Positions 33,092 to 41,428 of a stretch of DNA of 64,000 nucleotides are shown one piece after another. The stretch is from Sinohyriopsis cumingii (lineage: Eukaryota; Mollusca; Bivalvia; Unionida; Unionidae). The stretch's first letter is position 1, and each line of letters starts with the position of its first letter. Below the pieces are notes generated by a model, which saw only the letters and a list, made by a program, of their open reading frames with translations, was not told the DNA's origin and made no database searches. The stretch is from contig CM068828.1 in NCBI GenBank assembly GCA_028554795.2, forward strand, positions 21,778,436 to 21,842,435, written 5' to 3'. The translations under genes were made by a program, and so were the position numbers.

Positions 33092-33364
33092 ATGGATACT
33101 TTGCTAGAGAACATTCGTGCTTTGCCTGTGGAGTTGAGAGAACGCATTTACCGAGAACTGATCAAAATACAAGTGAAACGCAAACTCAAAGTTATTCAAC
33201 CGTTTTTAAATTATGCTCTGTTCCAAAGTACAAGAAGACTGATTATGAGTGGATATTATATCAGGCACAAAGTTAAACGAGGCTATTGGCCACCACCCAA
33301 GGATTCCAAAAACAGTGTATATACTTATGGATACTTTACAAGAGAACATTTTGGGCTTGCATGA
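33092..33364 (+). CDS. F-box-like tandem family, member B (short)
   Basis: 90 aa from ATG 33092, only 12 bp after member A. The first 30 residues are almost identical to A (LPVELRERIYRELIKIQVKR). It then diverges (QSTRRLIMSGYYIRHKVKRG), and its last codons run in another frame over the start of member C. It looks like a tandem duplicate cut short by the next copy. Confidence 0.5.
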   Translation: MDTLLENIRALPVELRERIYRELIKIQVKRKLKVIQPFLNYALFQSTRRLIMSGYYIRHKVKRGYWPPPKDSKNSVYTYGYFTREHFGLA

Positions 33365-33714
33365 GGAGTTGAGAGAAAGGATTTACCGAGAACTGGTCAA
33401 AATACAAGTGAAACGTAAAGAACAATTGCATCCGTTACGTCACCAGATCTTTAACAAAGATCTTTAAACAAAGACACTATAAAATCAAGTTGCCATGCCA
33501 CGGATTATGTCACATATTATTGAACAGATGGAAGGAACTCAATGACCATATTCAAACCGTGGATCATTACCATCGATTATTACAAGAACTGTATCCATAC
33601 AATTTGGGACGACAAGTGGTGTGTGTCTTAGTGACTTGTTTTCTGGGATTTCGTTTACCAGCCGATTCTTTGTGGACTCTTTACGATCAGTACTTACCAC
33701 CTCAATGGCCTTAA
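33327..33714 (+). pseudogene. F-box-like tandem family, member C (broken)
   Basis: It starts at ATG 33327 inside the end of member B (LQENILGLHEELRERIYREL) and stops at 33467. The matching C-terminal region (LLNRWKELNDHIQTVDHYH, RQVVCVLVT) continues in another frame at 33496-33714 without its own ATG. The break is near the repeated GATCTTTAACAAAGATCTTT at 33448-33467. A TATAAAA at 33478 may be fortuitous. Confidence 0.5.
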
Positions 33715-34215
33715 ATGGTCACGAAAAACTCATTTTGCTCAAAGCCTTGCGTTTTCATCTGGATACTTCTCGACCTCAACAGGAAAAAAAGATTCGTCAA
33801 CTTTTAGCTACCCAAGACGTGTATGACGATGTGTGTGTAGCTTGTGACTTACATCCCCATTGGACAGATGTCCGTGCCTGGAAAGAATGGGGTTTTGAGG
33901 CTTGGACCCAAGAAGTGGCCCAGTATGCACGAGAGTTGTTCAAGGAAAAAAGTTACTTTTCAACCCGTGTTAGTGACGGTGCCAGAAGAACCCGTCACCC
34001 AGGACGTAACTGTCGTGGACAGGCCTGAAAGACCCTTTCGGGAAGACACTTGTGTGACCTTACCCCCTACTATAGAACTGGTTAGAACATTACCCAAAAC
34101 ATGTTGTTGTACAGATATTTGTTTTTATTCCACGTTAATGGTTATCATGTGCCTTTTATCCTTGTACTTAAGCCTTTGGCTTTTATGTATTTTTGTCTTT
34201 CGTATTCATGTTTGA
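33705..34215 (+). CDS. accessory protein with C-terminal membrane segment, frame break
   Basis: From ATG 33705 a helical, Trp-rich N-part is read (HEKLILLKALRFHLDTSR, DVRAWKEWGFEAWTQEVAQY). At an A6 run (33946-33951) the frame that looks coding changes. After it, another frame continues VPEEPVTQDVTVVDRPERP and ends in a Cys-rich transmembrane-like segment (TLMVIMCLLSLYLSLWLLCI). Without a shift, the first frame stops at 34028. I judge one gene with a homopolymer indel more likely than two overlapping genes. Function unknown; an AATAAA follows at 34226. Confidence 0.5.
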
Positions 34216-34225
34216 AAAAACATTC

Positions 34226-34231
34226 AATAAA
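34226..34231 (+). terminator. poly(A) signal AATAAA after the accessory block
   Basis: AATAAA 11 nt after the stop at 34215 and just upstream of the ATPase TATA box, so it separates two transcription units. Confidence 0.55.
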
Positions 34232-34246
34232 CGTGTTCTGAAAAAG

Positions 34247-34254
34247 TATATAAA
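34247..34254 (+). promoter_or_regulatory. TATA box for the packaging ATPase
   Basis: TATATAAA, 54 bp before ATG 34301. Confidence 0.7.
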
Positions 34255-34300
34255 CTCTTGTCTTGTTTGTTTTCGTGTCACAAGTGACATTTCTCACACT

Positions 34301-35029
34301 ATGGCTACCTTTGCTGTCTCTGCTCCCTCTTCCTCTACTGTCAAAGTCATCGACGAACACTTAGATCGTGCCAGTTGGGAGGCTTTGTATCTTCGCCATC
34401 CCTTTAACATGCTCATTGCTGGACCTAGCGGTTCAGGCAAAACCGAATTCGTCAAACGTTTGATCGAACATAAACATCATTTGATCGATCGGCCACCTCA
34501 ACGGATCGTGTGGTGTTACAAAGAGTGGCAATCGGCGTACAGCCTCTTGCGAGAAAGTCAAGGCGATTCCATCGTGTTTGTGGAAGGCATTCCTAAAGAA
34601 GACGACGGCATCGTCTCTGACTCCCGTCAAACCCATTTGGTCATTTTCGACGACATGTTAGGAGAAAACGAAGAAGAAATTAAACTGTGGTTCACGCGCA
34701 ATGGGCATCACCGTAATGCCAGTGTAGTTTACATCACCCAAAATTTGTTTCAACAAAGTAAAGCCCATCGCACCATCAGTTTCAATGCGCATTACGTGGT
34801 CTTGTTTAAAAGCCCTCGAGATAAATCGCAAGTGCAAGTCTTAGCCAAACAGTTAGGAACGCCTTGGCTGACTCAGGCGTACGACGATGCCACTCAAACG
34901 CCACACGCCTATTTACTCGTCGATTTGAAACCTACGACCCCCGAGGATTTGCGATTTCGTACCCACTTGTTTCACCACTGGTGCCAAGACGGAGGGCCTG
35001 TCCTGTACACGTCTCCGTCCTCGACTTAA
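34301..35029 (+). CDS. FtsK/HerA-type DNA packaging ATPase
   Basis: 242 aa. I choose ATG 34301, downstream of a TATA box, over the longer open frame that begins at 34193 (GTG-free ATG over the previous gene's end). Walker A is GPSGSGKT (41-48) and Walker B is HLVIFDDM (D117, D118). An ITQN string follows, as in the sensor region of A32-like ATPases. The size is normal for Polintons. In related viruses this enzyme pumps DNA into the capsid. Its presence with capsid genes argues that this element could make virions. Confidence 0.93.
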   Translation: MATFAVSAPSSSTVKVIDEHLDRASWEALYLRHPFNMLIAGPSGSGKTEFVKRLIEHKHHLIDRPPQRIVWCYKEWQSAYSLLRESQGDSIVFVEGIPKEDDGIVSDSRQTHLVIFDDMLGENEEEIKLWFTRNGHHRNASVVYITQNLFQQSKAHRTISFNAHYVVLFKSPRDKSQVQVLAKQLGTPWLTQAYDDATQTPHAYLLVDLKPTTPEDLRFRTHLFHHWCQDGGPVLYTSPSST

Positions 35030-35051
35030 TTTCACTCCACATAAAAAAATC

Positions 35052-35058
35052 TATAAAA
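35052..35058 (+). promoter_or_regulatory. TATA box for the 35099 gene
   Basis: TATAAAA, 47 bp before ATG 35099. Confidence 0.65.
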
Positions 35059-35098
35059 ACCTCAGACCCTTTTTTCGTCTGTCTCACACAGTGTGAAC

Positions 35099-35957
35099 AT
35101 GTCGTCCCTTCAGTCGCATCTTCCCGTCAAATTGATTCGTGCCTTGTATGGCATCAGTCGAGAAAAAAATCCACAAACATTAGCTCGTGTCTTAGAAGCT
35201 AGTCTCAAAGAAGTCTTACGATGGTTCACGGTGACGGCACGTCAATTACTCCAAGGAATCATTCAGATTCCTCATCAAACCAAACGCTTTTTCGATCGAA
35301 ACAAAGTCGCTTTGGTCCAGCTGGCCGATCCCCGCATCGACACTCAAACCAAAAAACAAATCATTTTGAAACCTGGAGGGAGCGGTACTCTAGGAGGGCT
35401 ATTCATTCGCTCACTCTTAAGATGGGATCCTAATGCCAACAAACTTCTCCCCAAGAAAAAAGTCCAACGAAGCCCCAAGAAGAAAAAGACCAGGTCCCCA
35501 AGAAGAAAAACTTCTCCAATGGCGGGACCCTCCTCTGACCAGACACCACCCCGGAAAAAAAAGAAGCCCCCAGAAAAAGAAACAGAGAAAAAGTCCCCAG
35601 AAAAAGAAAAGTCCACAGAAGAAAACTAGTCGCAAGAGAGGCACTTCTTCTTCGGCCAGGACGCAACCTTACACTCGCAAACCACGACCTGCCACAGCGG
35701 TGACTGCGTCTCCGGCAGCCTCACCTTCATTCACTTCTCCGTTAATGACACCCAGAACTGAAGAGTACTTGGAGACGTTGATCACACCAGGAACTTCTCC
35801 GTTGATGACCCCCAAAAGAACTTCCCCAGTGGCAGGACCCTCCAATTTAGTGGCAGTGGCTGCTGATCACAAAGTACCTTCTCCCAAAATCAAAGTCCAA
35901 GAAAGATCGGGCATGTTACAAAGTTTACTGGATTTGTCCAAGCAAGAACTGGCTTGA
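35099..35957 (+). CDS. basic core-type protein, frame break in A8 run
   Basis: It starts at ATG 35099 (MSSLQSHLPVKLIRALYGIS). The first part has a helical region and a Gly patch, ILKPGGSGTLGGLFIRSLL. A very basic Lys/Pro/Ser region follows with KKK-SP repeats. The starting frame ends at 35629, but from about the A8 run 35555-35562 the +1 frame carries the same Lys/Pro style. It goes on to a Ser/Thr/Pro-rich part with two near-repeats (TSPLMTP), and a C-terminal helix ending SLLDLSKQELA at 35957. I infer one gene with a 1-base indel. The strongly basic composition suggests a DNA-condensing core protein like those of adenoviruses; this is an inference. Confidence 0.6.
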
Positions 35958-36045
35958 TTTAGTCCGTTACGTACCCCTGCACGACGTGTCATGCCTGTAC
36001 TCAAACTAATACGACGTAAAGACAACCAGTGGCGACGCGTTCCAG

Positions 36046-36055
36046 TATAAAAAAG
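36046..36055 (+). promoter_or_regulatory. TATA box for the 36110 gene
   Basis: TATAAAAAAG, 64 bp before ATG 36110. It supports the ATG at 36110 as the intended start. Confidence 0.65.
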
Positions 36056-36109
36056 GTGTGTGATCAAGTAGGGTATCAGTGTTTTTTTGGTACTCCTGAA
36101 GACTCAAAG

Positions 36110-36495
36110 ATGTCACCCTCCAGAAAACCCAAGGAAAGAAAAGGAAAGGACTGCCACCACGTTTAGTCAAACATGGGGACATGTTATCTGTCCTGTCCAA
36201 AGCTTCTCCACCCCTACGAAAAAAACTCATTCAATCGGCCTCCAAAGAGGTCATCGATACCGTGTGCGAATGTTGTTTGAACGTCTTGAAAGGCACGATC
36301 CCTTTGTCCAAACACCAGAAACAATGCTTAGGCAAACATCGCCACGTTCTTCGCCAAATGGTTCAAAAGAAAATTCCCATTCGTCAAAAGAAGAAGATGT
36401 TGGTCCAACGTGGAGGCATTTTACCCCTCTTGTTAGGTCCCATACTGAAAGGAGTCTTGGGAACCGTGTTGGGAGGACTGGTGGGAGCAAGATAA
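36110..36495 (+). CDS. small basic virion core protein with hydrophobic C-terminus, N-terminal frame break
   Basis: The clean open frame is 36181-36495 (104 aa): ML-VLSKA---LRKKLI, CECCLNVLKGTIPLSKHQK, QKKKMLVQRGG and a hydrophobic Gly/Leu end (LLLGPILKGVLGTVLGGLVG). This architecture is, from memory, widespread in Polintons and adintoviruses. The TATA box points to ATG 36110, whose frame hits a stop early. In between, the main frame is open further upstream without an ATG (QGKKRKGLPPRLVKHGD). A small indel within ~36124-36136 would explain this. A likely core or membrane-active virion protein, by analogy only. Confidence 0.65.
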
Positions 36496-36544
36496 AAAGG
36501 CCCTCGGAAGTCCCAAGATCTCAGAATCGACCCCTGACAACCCC

Positions 36545-37189
36545 ATGGAAGGACGAAAACTGGCTTTAGTGCCTTACAAACGGTGGATGGAATACCATCG
36601 GTGGCAAGAACAACGCACCCCGCATTTACCTCCCAATCCCCATTTGAGCGAGATGTCCCAGTTACAACACGAATTGCAGTCCTTGATGGATCGCCAAGAT
36701 TTGTCCGAAACAGAAAAATCGCAAAAGTACGGTCAACTCTTGCAACGACTGCAACTCTTTCACCAGAAAGCTTTAGACGAAACAGCTTTACCCACTTTAA
36801 AAGATTTTAAGACCTTGATGAAAAGTTCAGCACCATCACCAGTATCAGTACCAATACCAGTACCACCATTACCCGTGACCAAGACAGAAAAAGGAGAAGA
36901 AAAAGAAGAAGGGTTTCAAACTCCACCAGAAAAAGTACGCAAGTTAACAACACCACCTACCTCCAGAATTGGATGGATTAAAAAGATGATGGCCACCCCT
37001 TCTTCATCACAAGAGAAAAAGAAAGTGAAGACAGAAGTGAAGACAGAAGTGAAACAAGAACCGATATCCCCCGCTCAGACATCCTCCTCTTCAACACCTA
37101 TTGCCGGTCGCACACGCAAAGCATTGCAATCCAAGAAAATACCCCAAGAGAAAAAGAGTAGCATCCTCCAAGAGTGGGTGCCTTATTAA
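36545..37189 (+). CDS. conserved Polinton hypothetical protein (LVPY-W motif)
   Basis: 214 aa from ATG 36545. It opens GRKLALVPYKRWMEYHRWQ, a LVPY--W signature that I associate with a conserved but uncharacterised Polinton/adintovirus protein. A coiled-coil stretch follows (LQHELQSLMDRQ, YGQLLQRLQLFHQKAL), then a Pro/Thr-rich linker with VP repeats and Lys/Glu repeats (KVKTEVKTEVKQE). It ends WVPY, echoing the N-terminal VPY. Function unknown. The integrase ATG follows 26 bp after the stop, so the two are probably co-transcribed. Confidence 0.7.
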   Translation: MEGRKLALVPYKRWMEYHRWQEQRTPHLPPNPHLSEMSQLQHELQSLMDRQDLSETEKSQKYGQLLQRLQLFHQKALDETALPTLKDFKTLMKSSAPSPVSVPIPVPPLPVTKTEKGEEKEEGFQTPPEKVRKLTTPPTSRIGWIKKMMATPSSSQEKKKVKTEVKTEVKQEPISPAQTSSSSTPIAGRTRKALQSKKIPQEKKSSILQEWVPY

Positions 37190-37215
37190 CACAACAACCA
37201 ACACAAAAAATAAAA

Positions 37216-38325
37216 ATGGAAAAAGTCTTAGCCAGCATTTACTACGGTCCCTCGCATCCTGCAGGTTACGCAGGAGTTCAAAAATTGTATCGTGCTGCCA
37301 AAACTCGACTGAAAAGTCTCCGTTTACCTCAAGTGCAACGATGGTTACAAGAACAAGCTACCTACACTTTACACAAACCCATTCGACGCAAGTTTGCCAG
37401 AAGTCGCACCCGAGTGGAAGGCATCGATCATCAATGGCAAGCCGATTTAGCCGATGTCTCTCATTTGGCCAGCTACAATCGTGGCTACAAATATTTGTTT
37501 TGTGTCATCGACGTCTTTTCCAAATTTGCCTGGGTCGTACCCTTGACTTCCAAATCGAGCAGCGAGTTAGTGCGAGCCATGCAACGAGTGTTGAAACAAA
37601 GCAGTCGTCACCCTCTTCGATGGCAAACGGACAAAGGCACCGAATTTCTGAACCAAGCTTTCCAAAAAGAATTAAAGAAACGTGACATTCATTTTTTTAC
37701 CACCGAGAATCCCGAAACCAAAGCCAGCATCGTGGAACGTTTTCAACGCACTTTGAAAGAACGCATGTGGAAATATTGTACGCATTACCACACTCTGAAA
37801 TACATCGACATCTTACCGCACCTGGTGCAAGCGTACAACCAATCTTACCATCGAAGCATTGGACGTGCCCCGCAAGACGTGACTCCCGACAACGAAGTGT
37901 TGGTGTTTGAGCGTCTGTTTGGTACGTCCCCGACGAGGGCTGTCTCCAAGAAAAGTGGAGAGTTGGCCGTAGGAGATTGGGTGCGCATTGGCAAAACCAA
38001 ACGCACTTTCGACAAAGGTTACTTACCTACCTGGACGACCGAATTGTTTCGCGTCACTGGACGAGTGCATGGCCGTCATCCTGCCGTCTATAAATTGGAA
38101 GACATGAACGGAGAAGTGCTCAAAGGAACGTTTTATTTGCCCGAGTTACAACGTGTCACCAAAAAAGAAGACGACGTGTACGACATCGAAAGCATTCTCG
38201 AACGCAGAACCCGTAAAGTGGGCAAACGACGTGTCAATGAAGTCAAAGTACGTTGGAAAGGATATCCACCCAGTTTTGATTCTTGGATCGACGCTTCGCA
38301 AGTCATCGACTATAAAAAGAAGTGA
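37216..38325 (+). CDS. int: retroviral-type DDE integrase with C-terminal chromodomain
   Basis: 369 aa from ATG 37216; an in-frame ATG at 37174 overlaps the previous gene. The N-terminal helical part includes GPSHPAGYAGVQKLYRAAK. The rve core has catalytic D77 (WQADLAD), D139 (QTDKGTEF) and E174 (ASIVERFQ), with 34 residues between the second D and E. It is followed by YNQSYHRSIGRAP, typical of this family. The C-terminus is a chromodomain (YDIESILERR, VRWKGYPPSFDSWID). The enzyme inserts the element and makes the 6-bp duplication seen at its ends. The chromodomain may guide it to methylated histones. No residue is missing, so it is probably active. Confidence 0.96.
   Translation: MEKVLASIYYGPSHPAGYAGVQKLYRAAKTRLKSLRLPQVQRWLQEQATYTLHKPIRRKFARSRTRVEGIDHQWQADLADVSHLASYNRGYKYLFCVIDVFSKFAWVVPLTSKSSSELVRAMQRVLKQSSRHPLRWQTDKGTEFLNQAFQKELKKRDIHFFTTENPETKASIVERFQRTLKERMWKYCTHYHTLKYIDILPHLVQAYNQSYHRSIGRAPQDVTPDNEVLVFERLFGTSPTRAVSKKSGELAVGDWVRIGKTKRTFDKGYLPTWTTELFRVTGRVHGRHPAVYKLEDMNGEVLKGTFYLPELQRVTKKEDDVYDIESILERRTRKVGKRRVNEVKVRWKGYPPSFDSWIDASQVIDYKKK
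38311..38318 (+). promoter_or_regulatory. TATA-like box at the end of the integrase gene
   Basis: TATAAAAA overlaps the last integrase codons. It is only 20 bp from the next ATG (38331), so it may serve the following cluster with a very short leader, or it may be chance. Confidence 0.35.
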
Positions 38326-38330
38326 CCATC

Positions 38331-38747
38331 ATGTCCTTTCACACAGCAGACGCAGCTACGTCGACCACTCCTCCTTCACCTAGTTCTTCTGTGCAAGATT
38401 TACAAAAACAACCCTTCTGGGTGTGGTGCGGAGAACGTGTGCCTAAAACGCAAATCGTCTTTTTCTGCCAAATCTTCGTGGTGTATTGTGTCATCGGGGC
38501 AGCCATTGCCAATTTGAGTTTGCAACAAGGAGACAAACAATTGTGGACCATTTTATTGAGCAGTTGCATCGGTTACCTGCTTCCTAATCCCTCCCTGAAA
38601 TTCTCCTCGAACGGGAACCACGGGAACCTTGTGTCCAGTGCCAGTGTCAGTCAGCACTCCAACCACAATCAGAACCCCATTTTGGGCGGAGACACGCCTC
38701 TAACGTCCAGTAACCCCTCGGACAGCCACAGAACTCTGGAATTATGA
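38331..38747 (+). CDS. conserved Polinton two-TM membrane protein
   Basis: 138 aa from ATG 38331. A Ser/Pro-rich N-terminus leads to VWCGERVPKTQIVFF, a transmembrane helix (~41-62) ending in ANLSL, a short loop, then LWTILLSSCIGYLLPNPSLK (~71-90) as a second hydrophobic segment. The LW--LLSSC-GYLLP-P signature is, as I recall it, widespread in Polintons and adintoviruses, but its role is unknown. The Ser/Asn/His-rich tail is probably disordered. The stop overlaps the next ATG (ATGA), so the minor capsid gene is translationally adjacent. Confidence 0.75.
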   Translation: MSFHTADAATSTTPPSPSSSVQDLQKQPFWVWCGERVPKTQIVFFCQIFVVYCVIGAAIANLSLQQGDKQLWTILLSSCIGYLLPNPSLKFSSNGNHGNLVSSASVSQHSNHNQNPILGGDTPLTSSNPSDSHRTLEL

Positions 38748-39673
38748 GTCACGAAAACCAATTTTACTTAACCTTACCCAGTGACAGTTCCATGGAGGTG
38801 TTTCCCAACAACACGTTGTGCTGTTACACGGCCAAATTACCTCAGGCCATCCCCTTAGATCACGAAGCCCATTGGGAAGTGGCTTTAGTAGAAATCATTC
38901 ACCCGACCCAAGTCCTCAATGTCCTTCCCAATCAAAATTTTTTTTCAGTGGAAGTTCATGACAAGCAAGTGCAACAGTACTTGGATACCAACGTCAAATA
39001 TGACAAGAAAACCCGTTTACAAAATCAAAAGTACACTACCTATCACTTGTTCATTCCCCCAGGCTATTATTTTAGTGGTCAACATTTGGTCAGCACCATA
39101 GCCACCAGGTTTAATAGCGTGTTTCTGAAAGCTTTGGAGAGTGTCAGAAAAAGTGTCACCCTGGAGTACCACAAAGCAGCTCGTCGCTTCTCGATGAGAT
39201 TTGACGGGAGTAAAATCCTGTCCATTTTATTTTGTCATGAATTGTTTGACATGTTGGGCGGAGACATGGACATGAGAATGACCATGATCAAGAAAAACGA
39301 ATTACCCATCGTTTACGACAACGAGTCTTTTATCAAGTTATTTCGTACCCCGGTAGAACTAAATCAAGGACTGAATTTGATGTTCGTGTATTCCGATGTG
39401 GTGGAGCACAACGTGGTGGGACACACCTCCGTACCGTTACTGCGTGTCATTCCTTTCAAAGTGGATGCTGCCACGAACGCTGACGAGGAAGGTGGAAACA
39501 CTTACCACGTCCACCGCGAATTTGTCCATCCTCACTATTTGCCTGTCAGCAAGTCGTATTTGGACACGGTCAACATTACTATAAAAGGAGATTTGGGACA
39601 AAATATTCCATTCACCAAAGGAAAAGTCACGGTGAAACTCCATTTTCGAAAACGGTTTTCTCACGACTCGTAA
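38744..39673 (+). CDS. minor capsid (penton) protein
   Basis: 309 aa from ATG 38744, overlapping the previous stop by 4 nt. The N-terminus has FYLTLPSDSSMEVFPNN and the family-typical AHWEVALVEIIHPTQVLNV. The middle is beta-rich. The C-terminus has GDLGQNIPFTKGKVTVKLHF. This matches the single jelly-roll Polinton minor capsid protein, which forms capsid vertices. Its neighbours (pVI-like and major capsid) fit. The frame is intact. Confidence 0.88.
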   Translation: MSHENQFYLTLPSDSSMEVFPNNTLCCYTAKLPQAIPLDHEAHWEVALVEIIHPTQVLNVLPNQNFFSVEVHDKQVQQYLDTNVKYDKKTRLQNQKYTTYHLFIPPGYYFSGQHLVSTIATRFNSVFLKALESVRKSVTLEYHKAARRFSMRFDGSKILSILFCHELFDMLGGDMDMRMTMIKKNELPIVYDNESFIKLFRTPVELNQGLNLMFVYSDVVEHNVVGHTSVPLLRVIPFKVDAATNADEEGGNTYHVHREFVHPHYLPVSKSYLDTVNITIKGDLGQNIPFTKGKVTVKLHFRKRFSHDS

Positions 39674-39676
39674 GTC

Positions 39677-40093
39677 ATGTATCCAGTGTACCGAGAGGTT
39701 GCACGACAGCGAGGACACGGTTTAGGAGATATGTTAAAATCAGTCTTTCGTTCGGTGGCCCCAGTCTTGAAACCGATGGTGACACGCGGATTGCACGCCT
39801 TGAAAGATGCGGCACTGACGCAAGGCAAAGAATTTCTCCAAAATGTCATCATCGACAAACAAAACCCTAAAGAAGCCTTCATGAGGGCAAGCAAAATTGT
39901 CTTGTTACAATCGGGCAAAGACATTTTGGATCGCCGAGAAACACCTATAAATGCCCTGCACACTACCGAGTCAGGCATTCAGCAAGGACAAGGCAGAAAG
40001 AGACGAAGCAGAAAACACCCTTTCACCAGACTTCAAGCTAGAAAGGCCAAGAAAAGAAGAACCGTTCGAGACTTAGACGTTTTCGATTATTGA
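39677..40093 (+). CDS. pVI-like virion protein
   Basis: 138 aa from ATG 39677, 3 bp after the minor capsid stop. GHGLGDMLKSVFRSVAPVLK, then an amphipathic helix with GLHALKDAALTQGKEFL, then a basic C-terminus (RKRRSRKHPF, KKRRTVRDLDVF). The G-G---RS--P-LK motif followed by a basic tail is characteristic of a conserved Polinton/adintovirus virion protein that is compared with adenovirus pVI. Likely internal capsid, DNA- or membrane-interacting; inferred. Confidence 0.7.
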   Translation: MYPVYREVARQRGHGLGDMLKSVFRSVAPVLKPMVTRGLHALKDAALTQGKEFLQNVIIDKQNPKEAFMRASKIVLLQSGKDILDRRETPINALHTTESGIQQGQGRKRRSRKHPFTRLQARKAKKRRTVRDLDVFDY

Positions 40094-40107
40094 GAAAGAA
40101 CAAAAAA

Positions 40108-41423
40108 ATGATGCACCGAGAGTCTTGCGCTTGTTCCAAGTCGGAACTGGATCTGTTTGCCATGCCTCCCACCATGATGACCATGCAAGAATCCCAGTGG
40201 GTAGAATTTCACCCCGTCTCCTCTTTGACGGATTCCGCTCCCATCGAGTTTGAAATCAAAGGACAGCCCGAAGATTACATCGATCTGAATAGCAGTTACT
40301 TGTACCTGAAAGTCAAAATTCTAGATAAGACTGGAGGTCCTATAGACGATGAAGCAGTAGCTCCCGTCAACAATTTCATGCATTCCTTGTTCAGTGGAGT
40401 GGACTTGTACTTGAATAACAAACTGGTCAGTAGCAGCATGGATACTTACCCTTATCGTGCCTACCTGGAAAATCTCTTGACGTACGGAATAGATGCCAAG
40501 AACACTCATCTCAATGCCTGTGTGGTATGGGAAGCTGACGAACCTACCAAGTTTGAAATATTGGAAACTGATGAAAAGAAAGACAACAATGATGGATTTG
40601 TAGAACGAAGAAAGAGAATCACGGGAGTCGACACAAGTTTAGAACTGATGGATCGTTTGCATTTGGACATGTGGTTGCAAGAAAAGTATTTGCTGAACGG
40701 GGTGGATGTCCGCCTGAGACTGAATCGTAGCAGTACCGCTTTCCATTTATTGGCTGATAGTGACGGTTACAAAACCAAAATCCTAGAAGCCAGACTCTAC
40801 GTACGCCGTGTGGAAGTGTTACCTAAAGTGGGAAACGACATCAATCAGACGTTGAGCAGAACGACCGCCAAGTATCCCATACGACGCGTGGAAATGAAAA
40901 CCTTCACCATTCCCAAGGGACAGCGATCCATGATCGAAGATCATCTGTTCCAAGGACAGTTACCAAAACGTTTGACCGTTGGTATCGTCGAGAATACAGC
41001 CTTCAACGGAGCTGCCGAAAAAAAAATCCTTTCTACTTTCAACACTTTGGCGTGTCCAAAATCGAAGTCAGTCGCGATGGCAAAACCTTGTGTACCCGAC
41101 CTTTCGAACCTGACTTTACCAAGAAGAATTACTTGAGATCGTACTTGTCCCTGTACGAAGCCACCGGACAGTTAGGAACCAATACAAGTCACGGTATTAC
41201 GTACGAGGATTATGCAGGAGGCTATGCTTTGTGGGCTTTTGATTTCACTCCAGACCAAGGCAGCGACAAGGGACATTTCCACCCTATAAAATCCGGCCAA
41301 ATTCGTGTGGAAATTCAGTTTAAAGACCGAGACCCTGATGAAACGGTGAACGTCATCCTGTATGCAGAATTCGATAATACCATAGAAATCAACAGTTTGA
41401 GAGAAGTCATCCTAGATTACTAG
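40108..41423 (+). CDS. major capsid protein (double jelly-roll), frame break in A9 run
   Basis: It starts at ATG 40108 (the open frame upstream to 40090 has only TTG). The family signatures are PIEFEIKGQPEDYIDL, VDLYLNNKLVSSS, TYPYRAYLENLLTYG and GVDVRLRLNRS. The frame runs on as non-family sequence to 41136, while the expected C-terminal part (YLSLYEATGQ, GGYALWAFDFTPD, NVILYAEFDNTIEIN) continues in the -1 frame to 41423. The change point is the run of nine A at 41018-41026. It could be an assembly indel, a real mutation, or recoding by slippage. The major capsid protein builds the icosahedral shell. Confidence 0.88.
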
Positions 41424-41428
41424 AAGCC

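Noticed and set aside
33946-33951. Programmed -1 slippery site A AAA AAG
   Set aside because: The heptamer is present, but the reading frame is GAA AAA AGT, so it is not in the register needed, and the needed shift is +1.
35344-35666. Phe/Gly/Leu-rich minus-strand frames opposite the basic core protein
   Set aside because: They are the complement of Lys/Pro-rich codons and have no promoter or ending signal.
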